NCBI RefSeq assembly: GCF_019061305.1 | Contig: NZ_JAHQZT010000013.1 | Coordinates: 22,903-86,902, forward strand | Reading direction: 5' to 3' | From: Marinobacterium weihaiense | Lineage (GTDB): Bacteria > Pseudomonadota > Gammaproteobacteria > Pseudomonadales > Balneatricaceae | DNA: 64,000 bases | In this document: positions 29,901-37,559 of the stretch, in pieces | How the letters are laid out: each line of letters starts with the position of its first letter | How positions within the stretch are numbered: position 1 is the stretch's first letter | Program-made: the position numbers and the translations under genes | Notes under the pieces: generated by a model | Databases searched by the model: none | What the model saw: the letters and a program-made list of their open reading frames with translations, nothing else | What the model was told of the DNA's origin: nothing

Positions 29901-30240
29901 GATTTGAATCCTTACATTGGGTTACTGTTTATCGACTTCGAAAATGCACAGAGAATTCGGGTCAATGGCAAAGCGCAGGTAAGCGCTGACGACCCGCTAC
30001 GGGCAGAGTATCCGGGATCCGTGTTCATTATTCGCGTTAAAGCGGAACGGATCTTTCCCAATTGCCCACGATACATTCACAAAATGCAGCTTGTTGAATA
30101 TTCTGTGTACGGCTCCAAAGGCCGACTACACACCGCCAGTTCCTGCCTGGAAGACATCTGACAACTTTCATGATGCACTACCCGCGAGAGATCGCCCGGA
30201 AGACAAGGGAGATAACTTAAAGGGGGCAGACCCCTTTTAG
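29901..30240 (+). pseudogene. PNPOx-family flavin-binding protein, frameshifted C-terminal fragment
   Basis: The frame from 29901 encodes NPYIGLLFIDFE, RVNGKA and FPNCPRYIHKMQLVE, a segment I know from pyridoxamine-5'-phosphate-oxidase-like FMN proteins. After EYSVY (about 30110) the family ending continues one frame over (APKADYTPPVPAWKTSDNFH) to a stop at 30238-30240, so one base appears inserted. The N-terminal half of the gene is missing; upstream lies AT-rich DNA. I conclude this is a decayed 3' remnant whose 5' part was lost when the island DNA entered. GC content is back to the genome norm here. Confidence 0.8.
30218..30239. terminator. GGGG-loop-CCCC hairpin
   Basis: AAAGGGG (30219-30225), GCAGA, CCCCTTT (30231-30237). 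It can act as a terminator in the + direction or for the minus-strand gene that ends at 30306. It overlaps the end of the PNPOx remnant. Confidence 0.5.
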
Positions 30241-30305
30241 TTATGGTCATTGTGATGACCATGCGCCTATTGAGGTGGTAACAAACCAGCCCGTATTGCT
30301 AACCG

Positions 30306-30977
30306 TCACGCCAGATCAGCACTGGCGATTCTGAGAACTTCACTCGGCAGTTTATGAGGCAGCGGCAACTGAAGTGCGCAGTAAATGGCGATCACAAGAA
30401 AGATGCCGCTGGCCCACCAATTATCGAGGCTCACCGGTTTTAAGGCGGTTCCGAAGGAGCGTTTGAACTCCAGACCGGCCAGGTTGATGGCATAGCATTC
30501 GTCAAGAATGAGGTGCACCAGATAGCCGGCAACCACCATCACGCCCAGTGCCCATGAAAAATCGATGCCTTGGGTGGTGAAGCGCCAGCACAGGAAAGCG
30601 GCCAGCAGTCCCAAGCTGACGGCCGCCAGCAGAGAATGAAATGAGCCACGATGTTCGGTCAGATGGGCGAAGAGTTGCAGCAGGCCTAAGCGGACCAGCA
30701 TGAAGGCGGCGAGCATGGCGCCCCACAGGTGCAGTAACGGCAGATCCGGGAAGCTGAACAGAACACCAAAAGATGCCATGACGCCAAGAGCGCTGAAGAG
30801 TCCTTTCAGAATGCCGGTGGTATCCGAGTCGAGGTCAGGTGCCAGACTGGCGACCGTTCCCGCGACCCAGAGACTCATGCCCTGACCGGGCGTAAATAAT
30901 CCGGTCAGCAGTAGGGTGGAGGTCAGCACACAGGATGTAACGGCACCGCCGAAGAAATGTGTATTGAAATTAGCCAT
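30306..30977 (-). CDS. YdjM-like (DUF457) inner-membrane protein
   Basis: The 223-residue protein fits the YdjM/DUF457 family, called putative membrane-bound metal-dependent hydrolases; E. coli YdjM is LexA-controlled. It has about five or six hydrophobic segments and polar blocks that could bind metal: NTHFFGG near the start, APDLDSD, and HRGSFHS. I chose the ATG at 30977, where the family N-terminus begins; ATG at 30995 is an alternative and neither has a strong ribosome binding site. No LexA box was found upstream. Its role in the variable region is unknown. Confidence 0.75.
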   Translation of the reverse strand: MANFNTHFFGGAVTSCVLTSTLLLTGLFTPGQGMSLWVAGTVASLAPDLDSDTTGILKGLFSALGVMASFGVLFSFPDLPLLHLWGAMLAAFMLVRLGLLQLFAHLTEHRGSFHSLLAAVSLGLLAAFLCWRFTTQGIDFSWALGVMVVAGYLVHLILDECYAINLAGLEFKRSFGTALKPVSLDNWWASGIFLVIAIYCALQLPLPHKLPSEVLRIASADLA

Positions 30978-31246
30978 TTGGATATCGTGTTCCATCTCGG
31001 GGCCTGTCCCGGCGGGCAGCCCTGCCATAATCAGTCGCCGCGCTGTCGCCGCGACATGCGGTGAGACCACGTTAAGCCACTCTTGTTCGGGGAAAAAGGG
31101 GGGCGGTCCCCTAACAACCTTCTTAGCCTCTACAAGTCGTGCTCCAAAGAGAGTGACCGTCTTGAAAAGAAAGCATCCTCGCAGTCACCAACTACACTGT
31201 ATCTAGTCGCGCGCTCTGGCGATGAGGTTCATGCATTCACTCTTGG

Positions 31247-31405
31247 ATGCAGCGTATACGGAAACCCGACTTGAAAGCTTCTGCTTCAAACCCTGTTTTC
31301 CACGCCCAAGGTGTCACCAAGAGCTATCAGATGGGGGAGGTGCAGGTTCACGCCCTGCGCGGCATCGATCTTGATCTGTACGAAAGCGAATGTGTTGCAG
31401 TGCTG
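31247..31405 (+). pseudogene. ABC transporter ATPase, N-terminal stub (MacB/LolD type)
   Basis: About 40 residues (VFHAQGVTKSYQMGEVQVHA, then LRGIDLDLYESECVAVL) match the first strands of a MacB/LolD-type ATPase. The match stops just where the Walker A loop GPSGSGKST should follow; the frame then reads unrelated residues into the next gene. There is no Walker A, signature or Walker B downstream in any frame. This is a truncated remnant, and with the PNPOx fragment it shows repeated rearrangement of this locus. The 31071-31246 stretch before it holds no recognisable gene. Confidence 0.75.
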
Positions 31406-31500
31406 GATGTCTGGTGGGTGCGACATCTGCCTGTGGAGCTTGCCGAGCTGAGCGAATATAGTGAAAGCCCGTTCAATATTGTCGAGGCTGTCGTTGCAGA

Positions 31501-32790
31501 ATGGCATATCGAAGTCAGTATGATCATCTGGTTCATATCGAGTCCCACGACGCGCTGCGCCTCTATGAGCTGATCCCCAATGTGGTCTGGGTCTTTGATC
31601 TGGATAAGCACGGCTGGTGGTGGGGCAATTCCGCAGCGGTGCAGTTCTGGGGGCTGGACTCCCTGCAGGAGCTGATCGACAAGGATCTGTCCGGCGATAC
31701 TCAGGGCGCACGTGATCGTACGCTGCAAACCTTTGAGCTGGCCGTGCGTGATGGCCTGAGTGTCGATCCCTGGACCACCTACCCGAACGGCAAGCCCAAA
31801 ACCCTGCTGATGATGCACCGGGCGGTGTTGCTGGGGCCGGACCGGCATCGCGGCATCATTGCCTATATCAACGAACAGGTGAATATGGGCGAGCAGCCGG
31901 AGAATCTGCTGTTGATGGAGGCGATGCGCTATACCCGCGTACCGGCCACCACCTTCACGCTGGAGGGTGATCCGGTGGTGGAAAATCCCGCTGCAACCGA
32001 TGCCTATAACTACCTCCATGAGCAGCCGCTGGCTGAAGACGGTTGTGCTTTTGTTACCCGCTTTGCCGATCCGGCCCAGGGCAGGGATTGTCTACAGCGG
32101 GTGCAGGCCGGTGAAGAGGGGCGCTGGGATTGCATCATGCAGACTGCCACGGGGCCGCGACGGCACAGTCTGGATATTCGCCGCACTCGCCATCCGCTGA
32201 ATGGCGACTTCCTGTTTCTGGTGGTGGAGTATGACTTCACCGAACTCTATGACGCACTGGATGAAGTGGAAGCCGCCCGTGCCCGGTTGCACGATATTGC
32301 CATGAAGGATGCGCTCACCGGCGTTCACAGCCTGCATTACATGCAGGAGGCCGCCAAAACCGAAATGGCCCATGCCGCCCGCCATCAGCATACCCTTTGG
32401 CTGATGTTCATCGATCTGGACGGCTTCAAGGCGATCAACGATGGCCTTGGTCATCAGGCCGGGGATGAGGTGCTGTGCGAGGCGGCGCGGCGGCTGCAGG
32501 CGGTGATCCGTACGGAAGACCTGCTGGCGCGGATCGGTGGGGACGAGTTTGTGGTGTTGCTGGCCGACGGCAGCAGCGAGGCGGATACGGCGTCGGTGGC
32601 TCAGCGTATGCTCGATACTTTGGGGCAGCCGCTCCACGTGGCAGCCGGCCAGGCCCGGGTCAGTGCCAGTATCGGCATCGCCCGTTTTCCAGAGGATGGC
32701 GCGGATCTTGAAGCGCTGTTGAAAGCCGCCGATGCAGCCATGTATCGGGTGAAAAAGGACGGCAAGAACGGCTTTGCCTTTGTGTGCTGA
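31501..32790 (+). CDS. Diguanylate cyclase with PAS-like sensory region
   Basis: The 429-residue protein has a C-terminal GGDEF domain (about 265-429) with intact GGDEF (346-350) for making cyclic di-GMP, and an inhibitory I-site RTED (337-340) five residues before it, so product feedback is expected. DALTGVHSLHYMQE marks the domain start. The N-terminal 240 residues look like PAS folds (LIPNVVWVFDLDKHGWWWGN near 23-42) and lack transmembrane segments, so it is cytoplasmic. ATG 31501 is the first possible start after an in-frame stop at 31462; no clear ribosome binding site is visible, so expression is uncertain. It follows the ABC stub. Confidence 0.9.
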   Translation: MAYRSQYDHLVHIESHDALRLYELIPNVVWVFDLDKHGWWWGNSAAVQFWGLDSLQELIDKDLSGDTQGARDRTLQTFELAVRDGLSVDPWTTYPNGKPKTLLMMHRAVLLGPDRHRGIIAYINEQVNMGEQPENLLLMEAMRYTRVPATTFTLEGDPVVENPAATDAYNYLHEQPLAEDGCAFVTRFADPAQGRDCLQRVQAGEEGRWDCIMQTATGPRRHSLDIRRTRHPLNGDFLFLVVEYDFTELYDALDEVEAARARLHDIAMKDALTGVHSLHYMQEAAKTEMAHAARHQHTLWLMFIDLDGFKAINDGLGHQAGDEVLCEAARRLQAVIRTEDLLARIGGDEFVVLLADGSSEADTASVAQRMLDTLGQPLHVAAGQARVSASIGIARFPEDGADLEALLKAADAAMYRVKKDGKNGFAFVC

Positions 32791-33393
32791 GCTTGCGCAT
32801 CGGCGGCATTTTCGGCGCTGAGGTGTCGGGCCTGTGGGTAATGTTACACAGAGACTGTGGCCAGGCCGCTTCGCCGGTCGTGTTACGGCTGTAGAGCCCT
32901 ATATTCCATCCACAGGGCCCATGCAAGCGGTGCGAATAAAGTTATGCACAGCGCAGCACGGGCCGCAAGGGCCCATAACGATCCACAGAGAGTTGCCAGC
33001 GCCGGCGCGACAGCATGGCATGACTGGGCGAGGTGTTCATATCGGTTTATACACAGGCTGTCGGGGTAGAGTTGGCCGGTGAGTTGTGAATAAGCAAGCG
33101 TGAAACCAAGATGTTTTGTAGTATTTTTACCCACAGGGTGTGCTGGTCCTTCATGCCTTTTCCACATCACGCCATTGTCTGCCAGGCTTCAGTGGATGCA
33201 CCTTCACTGAACAGCGATGAGGTACGCAGTATGAAAACCGCAGCCGCTATTGTCACATGGAGTGACACCGGAGCCGGCGGTGAGTTTTTCCCCGCCGGCC
33301 AAGACGCGCGGCGCTAAAAACTGGATAATGGCTGCACATTAGTCCCTGTTGTGCACACACGGCGTTTTGCGCCACCAATCCGGTACCCCGCTC
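32791..33393. promoter_or_regulatory. Gene-free region with cluster of DnaA-box-like 9-mers
   Basis: Eight sites resembling TTATNCACA lie in 334 bases. Perfect: TTATGCACA (32942-32950, +), TTATACACA (33047-33055, +), TTATTCACA (33085-33093, minus). TTTTCCACA at 33158-33166 (+) fits the relaxed TTWTNCACA. One mismatch: TTACCCACA at 32833-32841 (minus) and 33127-33135 (+). Two mismatches but core ATCCACA: 32906-32914 and 32979-32987. By chance about 0.01 perfect sites would be expected here. No dnaA, dnaN, mnmG or rpmH lies nearby, so this looks like a DnaA-binding or titration locus, or a DnaA-controlled promoter for the downstream ycaO-like gene, not the main origin. The rest of the gap holds no recognisable gene. 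Confidence 0.7.
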
Positions 33394-35586
33394 ATGGAAA
33401 TCAAGGTCAACTATCTCGACAATCTCCGGCTTGAAGCCAAGTTTGATGACTTCACGGTGATCGCCGATCAGCCCATCCGCTACAAGGGTGACGGCTCGGC
33501 GCCCGGCCCCTTCGATTACTTCCTGGCGTCATCCGCCATGTGCGCGGCCTATTTCGTCAAGGTGTACTGCAACGCCCGGGATATTCCGACCGACAATATC
33601 CGTCTGTCGCAGAACAATATTGTCGACCCGGAAAACCGCTACAACCAGATCTTTAAGATTCAGGTCGAGCTGCCGGACGACATCTCCGACAAGGATCGCC
33701 AGGGCATTCTGCGCTCCATTGATCGCTGCACGGTGAAAAAGGTGGTGCAGCAGGGGCCGACGTTCGAGATCGAAGTGGTCGAAAACCTGGATGAAGATGC
33801 CCAGGCCTTGCTGATGGGCGCCCCGGAAGGCAACGCGGCCACATGGATCGAGGGCAAGGACCTGCCGCTGGAGCAGACCATCGCCAACATGACACAGCTG
33901 CTGGCTGACCTGGGCATGAAGATCGAGATCGCTTCCTGGCGCAATATCGTGCCCCATGTCTGGTCGCTTCATATCCGCGACGCGGCCTCACCGATGTGCT
34001 TTACCAACGGCAAGGGTGCCACCAAGGAGAGTGCCCTGGCGTCGGCGTTGGGTGAGTTCATCGAACGCCTGAACTGCAACTTTTTCTACAACGACCAGTT
34101 CTTCGGCGAAGCGATCGCCAACAGTGCCTTCGTGCATTACCCGGATGAAAAGTGGTTCCAGCCCGGCCCGGATGATGAGCTGCCGGCCGAGATCTTGGAC
34201 GAACACTGCCTGGCCATTTACAACCCGGATGGCGAGTTGTGCGGTTCGCACCTGATCGATACCAACTCCGGCCGGATCGATCGCGGCATCTGCTCGCTGC
34301 CGTTCGTGCGCCAGTCCGATGGCGAGGTGGTGTATTTCCCTTCCAACCTGATCGAGAATCTCTACCTGAGCAACGGCATGAGTGCCGGCAATACGCTGCA
34401 GGAAGCCCAGGTGCAGTGCCTGTCGGAAATCTTCGAGCGGGCGGTGAAGAAGCAGATCATCGAAGAGGAATGGGTGCTGCCGGATGTACCGGCCGAGGTG
34501 CTGGCGCAATACCCGGCCATCGTCGAGGGCATTCAGGCCCTGGAGGAACAGGGCTTCCCGGTGCTGGTGAAGGACGCCTCGCTGGGCGGTCGCTTCCCGG
34601 TCATGTGCGTGACGCTGATGAACCCGCGCACCGGTGGTGTCTTTGCCTCTTTCGGTGCGCATCCCAGCTTCCATGTGGCGCTGGAGCGCAGTCTGACCGA
34701 GTTGCTGCAGGGGCGCAGCCTGGAAGGCCTGAACGATTTCCAGCCGCCGACCTTCAACAGCCTGGCGGTGACCGAGCCGAACAACTATGTCGAGCACTTC
34801 ATCGATTCCTCCGGTGTGATCTCCTGGCGTTTCTTCAGCAGCCGGGCGGATTTCGAGTTCTGTCACTGGAACTTTGCCGGCAGCAATCAGGACGAGGCTG
34901 ATACCCTGTTCGGGCTGCTGGCGGCGATGGGTAAGGAAGCCTACATGGCGGTGCATGACGAGCTGGGCGCCCAGGTCTGCCGCATTCTGGTGCCGGGCTA
35001 CTCCGAAGTGTATCCGGTGGATGATCTGGTGTGGGACAACACCAACAAGGCGCTGGCTTTCCGCGAGGATATCCTCAACCTGCATCGCCTCAACGACGAT
35101 GAACTGCTGGATCTGCTGGAGCGCCTGGAAGACAGCGAAGAGGATATCTACACCACCATTATTACCCTGATCGGTATCGAGTTCGACGAGAACACGGTCT
35201 GGGGTCAGCTCACCATTCTGGAACTCAAGCTGCTGATCTGTCTGGCGCTGCAGCGCCATGATGAAGCGCTGGAGCTGGTCGAGCAGTTCCTGCAATACAA
35301 CGACAACACCGTGGAGCGGGGCCTGTTCTATCGCGCGGTACAGGCGGTGCTGGAGATCGAGCTGGATGCGGCGCTGGCGCTGGATGACTTCCGCCACAAT
35401 CTGGGGCGGATGTACGGTGAAGAGACGCTGGCGGCAGTGATCGGCTCGGTCAGCGGCGCGGTGCGTTTCCACGGCCTGACGCCGACCAGCCTGCAGCTGG
35501 AGGGGCTGGACAAGCACCAGCGCCTGATCGATAGCTACAGCAAGCTGCACCGTGCCCGCGCGGCCCGTGCCGGCATCGTGCTCTAA
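33394..35586 (+). CDS. ycaO: OsmC-YcaO fusion protein
   Basis: The 730-residue protein joins an N-terminal OsmC-like domain (1-~140) to a full YcaO (about 155-730). The OsmC part keeps two cysteines at the positions of the redox pair, C50 (LASSAMC) and C112 (IDRCTVKK). The YcaO part closely follows E. coli YcaO: SLHIRDAASPMCFTNGKGAT, ALGEFIERLN, SEIFERAVKKQ (ATP-binding Glu/Ser helices) and a TPR-like C-terminus. E. coli YcaO is linked to RimO-dependent methylthiolation of ribosomal protein S12; YcaO proteins activate amide carbonyls with ATP. I chose ATG 33394, where the OsmC fold begins, though the ribosome binding site is weak. A cupin gene follows eight bases later. Confidence 0.9.
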   Translation: MEIKVNYLDNLRLEAKFDDFTVIADQPIRYKGDGSAPGPFDYFLASSAMCAAYFVKVYCNARDIPTDNIRLSQNNIVDPENRYNQIFKIQVELPDDISDKDRQGILRSIDRCTVKKVVQQGPTFEIEVVENLDEDAQALLMGAPEGNAATWIEGKDLPLEQTIANMTQLLADLGMKIEIASWRNIVPHVWSLHIRDAASPMCFTNGKGATKESALASALGEFIERLNCNFFYNDQFFGEAIANSAFVHYPDEKWFQPGPDDELPAEILDEHCLAIYNPDGELCGSHLIDTNSGRIDRGICSLPFVRQSDGEVVYFPSNLIENLYLSNGMSAGNTLQEAQVQCLSEIFERAVKKQIIEEEWVLPDVPAEVLAQYPAIVEGIQALEEQGFPVLVKDASLGGRFPVMCVTLMNPRTGGVFASFGAHPSFHVALERSLTELLQGRSLEGLNDFQPPTFNSLAVTEPNNYVEHFIDSSGVISWRFFSSRADFEFCHWNFAGSNQDEADTLFGLLAAMGKEAYMAVHDELGAQVCRILVPGYSEVYPVDDLVWDNTNKALAFREDILNLHRLNDDELLDLLERLEDSEEDIYTTIITLIGIEFDENTVWGQLTILELKLLICLALQRHDEALELVEQFLQYNDNTVERGLFYRAVQAVLEIELDAALALDDFRHNLGRMYGEETLAAVIGSVSGAVRFHGLTPTSLQLEGLDKHQRLIDSYSKLHRARAARAGIVL

Positions 35587-35594
35587 GTCAGCCG

Positions 35595-35921
35595 ATGCCC
35601 GAGCAGCGCGCTAATCTGTATGACGCTATTCCGGCCGAGCTGCCACAGGAGATGTTCAGTGATCTGCTGACAGCCGGCTCGGTACGGATCGAGCGTATTC
35701 TGTCGCGGGGCCAGACGTCGCCTGCGAGCGGCTGGTATGACCAGGACGAACACGAATGGGTGTTGGTGCTGGAGGGTGCGGCCGAGTTGACCTATGCCTC
35801 CGGTGAGGTGGTGCGCCTGGAGCGGGGTGACTACCTCAATATACCGGCGCACCGCCGTCACCGTGTCAGCTGGACCGACCCGGACCAGACCACGCTCTGG
35901 TTGGCGGTGTTTTATCGTTGA
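35595..35921 (+). CDS. Small cupin-domain protein
   Basis: A 108-residue single-domain cupin: ASGWYDQDEHEWVLVLEGAA corresponds to cupin motif 1, GDYLNIPAHRRHRV to motif 2. The possible metal ligands are H53, E54 and a motif 2 His. It begins eight bases after the OsmC-YcaO stop and is surely in the same transcript. Homologues are annotated as phosphoribosylaminoimidazole carboxylase-like cupins or simply hypothetical. A function alongside YcaO is suggested by proximity only. Confidence 0.8.
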   Translation: MPEQRANLYDAIPAELPQEMFSDLLTAGSVRIERILSRGQTSPASGWYDQDEHEWVLVLEGAAELTYASGEVVRLERGDYLNIPAHRRHRVSWTDPDQTTLWLAVFYR

Positions 35922-36048
35922 AACGGCACGGGGTATATTTCGATTGTGACCGTTTTTTTGCCGTAACGCAGGGCCTGGCGCTTCATTCCGGGGCCGCTTT
36001 GTGGGACAGTTGTTGCCTCCAGGCAGCAGTGATGAAAAACAGGGTTCG

Positions 36049-36834
36049 ATGAGCAAACTGAATATTCTGGTCGTAGATGACGCCCGCTTTATCCGTGAAC
36101 GTGTAACCTCGATGGTGCGTGAGGCCTTTCCCGACTTCAACGTGCTGGCGGTGGAAAACGGCATGCAGGCGCGCCAGGCGATGCAGCAGAAGCGCTATGA
36201 CCTGATCCTCTGTGACTGGGAAATGCCTGAAATGAGCGGTCTGGAAGTGCTGCAGTGGACCCGTGCCCAAGACAGTTACAAGGCGACCCCTTTCCTGATG
36301 GTAACCAGCCGTGGCGAGCGCGAGTATGTACTCAAGGCGATTCAGGCCGGTGTCAACGATTATCTGGGCAAGCCGTTTACCCGTGAGCAGCTGGTGCAGA
36401 AGATGGTCAAGGCGCTGGACAAGCGCCAGCAGCTGAGTCCGCAGCAGCAGGCTCGCGCCAGCGCCATGCTGGCCGCCGATCAGCAGAAAAAGCCGGCGGC
36501 TGCAGCGCCCAAGACTCAGGCCAAGCCCAAGGGGCTGGCCCAGTTGCGCAACAGCCAACAGACCTTCCGCTGCGCCATCAAGGATCTCAACCTGCGTGAA
36601 ATCAAGGTCGTGATCAAGAACGAGGGTGCCTTTCCGCAGGTGCTGGAGCAGGTGGTGGTGGATATCGAGCAGCTGTCCGGTGACAGCGTGGCCCGCATCA
36701 ACGGCTTCGTGACGGCTGTGCAGGCGACCGAGCAGAAACTGGAGTCGGCCTACGTCGATGTCCGTGTCAGCTTCATGGATGAAGACCCCGACAAGCTCTC
36801 CCATCTGTCCAAATATATCGCCAGCGTACGCTGA
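36049..36834 (+). CDS. Response regulator with PilZ-like C-terminal domain
   Basis: The 261-residue protein has an N-terminal receiver domain: acidic pocket D10-D11, phosphoacceptor D56 (LILCDWEMPEMSG), T86/S87 and K108 (LGKPF). An Ala/Lys/Gln-rich linker (about 130-170) leads to a C-terminal domain of about 90 residues (FRCAIKDLNLREIKVVIKN and onward) that resembles a PilZ fold, though the RxxxR c-di-GMP signature is not evident. There is no DNA-binding domain. With the diguanylate cyclase about 3 kb upstream, a link to cyclic di-GMP is possible but unproven. AGGG precedes the ATG at 36049. No histidine kinase is adjacent. Confidence 0.85.
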   Translation: MSKLNILVVDDARFIRERVTSMVREAFPDFNVLAVENGMQARQAMQQKRYDLILCDWEMPEMSGLEVLQWTRAQDSYKATPFLMVTSRGEREYVLKAIQAGVNDYLGKPFTREQLVQKMVKALDKRQQLSPQQQARASAMLAADQQKKPAAAAPKTQAKPKGLAQLRNSQQTFRCAIKDLNLREIKVVIKNEGAFPQVLEQVVVDIEQLSGDSVARINGFVTAVQATEQKLESAYVDVRVSFMDEDPDKLSHLSKYIASVR

Positions 36835-36846
36835 CCGGAGGATGCC

Positions 36847-37521
36847 ATGCGCCGCCAATGCCTGGGACTGTTACTTGTACTGGTATTGGGCGGCTGTGCG
36901 GCTCCCCCGCCACCTCCGCCGGCGCCGGTCGATGCGCTCCGTGTCACACCGCTGATGCTAAACCTGACCCCGGTCTACGACCGCCAGGCAGGAGTCGTGC
37001 TGGCCCAGGCACTGGTGCAGCATTACCTGCAGGGGCCGCATTACCGCATGAGTACCCCCTTGCCGTTGGCACGGCAGTACCGGGCTGGCTCGGTGCTGCA
37101 CAGCCCCGACCCGCAACGCCTGCTGGTGACGTATCAGCAGGGGCGTCAGTGGGGCAGCCTGGCGGTGACAGCCGGGCAGGGCGGGATCATCAGCGCCTTC
37201 CGAGTGCAGCAGGAGGGTGAGCAGGGCTATGCGCTGGTGCTCAAGCGGGTGCGCATCTGTCTGAATGCAGGCGCCGACCGGGCGCCGGTCTGGCAGGGAC
37301 AGCGCTGGGCGTTTTCACCGACTCGGCCGGGTCGGTTCGAGTGCAGCGGCCAGACCAACGGCTCGCTGTTCCAGCGTGGCTCCGGCTTGCCGGGCCTGCT
37401 GGGGCCGTACGTGGACGAGGGTGATACCGTGCTTTATGACCGGGACTGGAGTACCCTGCAGCAGGTGGCCAGCCTGCTGGTCCATCAGTTTGCGCACCTG
37501 AAGGTGCCCCGCATTCACTGA
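36847..37521 (+). CDS. Predicted outer-membrane lipoprotein, function unknown
   Basis: The 224-residue protein has a lipoprotein signal MRRQCLGLLLVLVLGGC with lipobox LGGC (C17), then a Pro-rich spacer (APPPPPPAPV) and a soluble domain with few recognisable motifs. Residue +2 is Ala, so outer-membrane sorting is expected. CGGAGG provides a good ribosome binding site; it follows the response regulator by 12 bases and is probably cotranscribed with it. I do not recognise the family. Confidence 0.75.
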   Translation: MRRQCLGLLLVLVLGGCAAPPPPPPAPVDALRVTPLMLNLTPVYDRQAGVVLAQALVQHYLQGPHYRMSTPLPLARQYRAGSVLHSPDPQRLLVTYQQGRQWGSLAVTAGQGGIISAFRVQQEGEQGYALVLKRVRICLNAGADRAPVWQGQRWAFSPTRPGRFECSGQTNGSLFQRGSGLPGLLGPYVDEGDTVLYDRDWSTLQQVASLLVHQFAHLKVPRIH

Positions 37522-37559
37522 CGCTACCCGGCACGGTGGCGTGCACCCGGAATCGATTT

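Noticed and set aside
32833..33166. Main chromosomal origin (oriC)
   Set aside because: The DnaA boxes are dense, but dnaA, dnaN, gyrB, rpmH or mnmG are not nearby and I see no convincing AT-rich 13-mer array next to the boxes.
33231..33317. Short frame before the OsmC-YcaO gene (28 codons)
   Set aside because: No ribosome binding site and no recognisable features; likely chance.
33988..35550. Antisense frame over the OsmC-YcaO gene
   Set aside because: Shadow frame, low-complexity Gln/His/Arg composition, no start signal.
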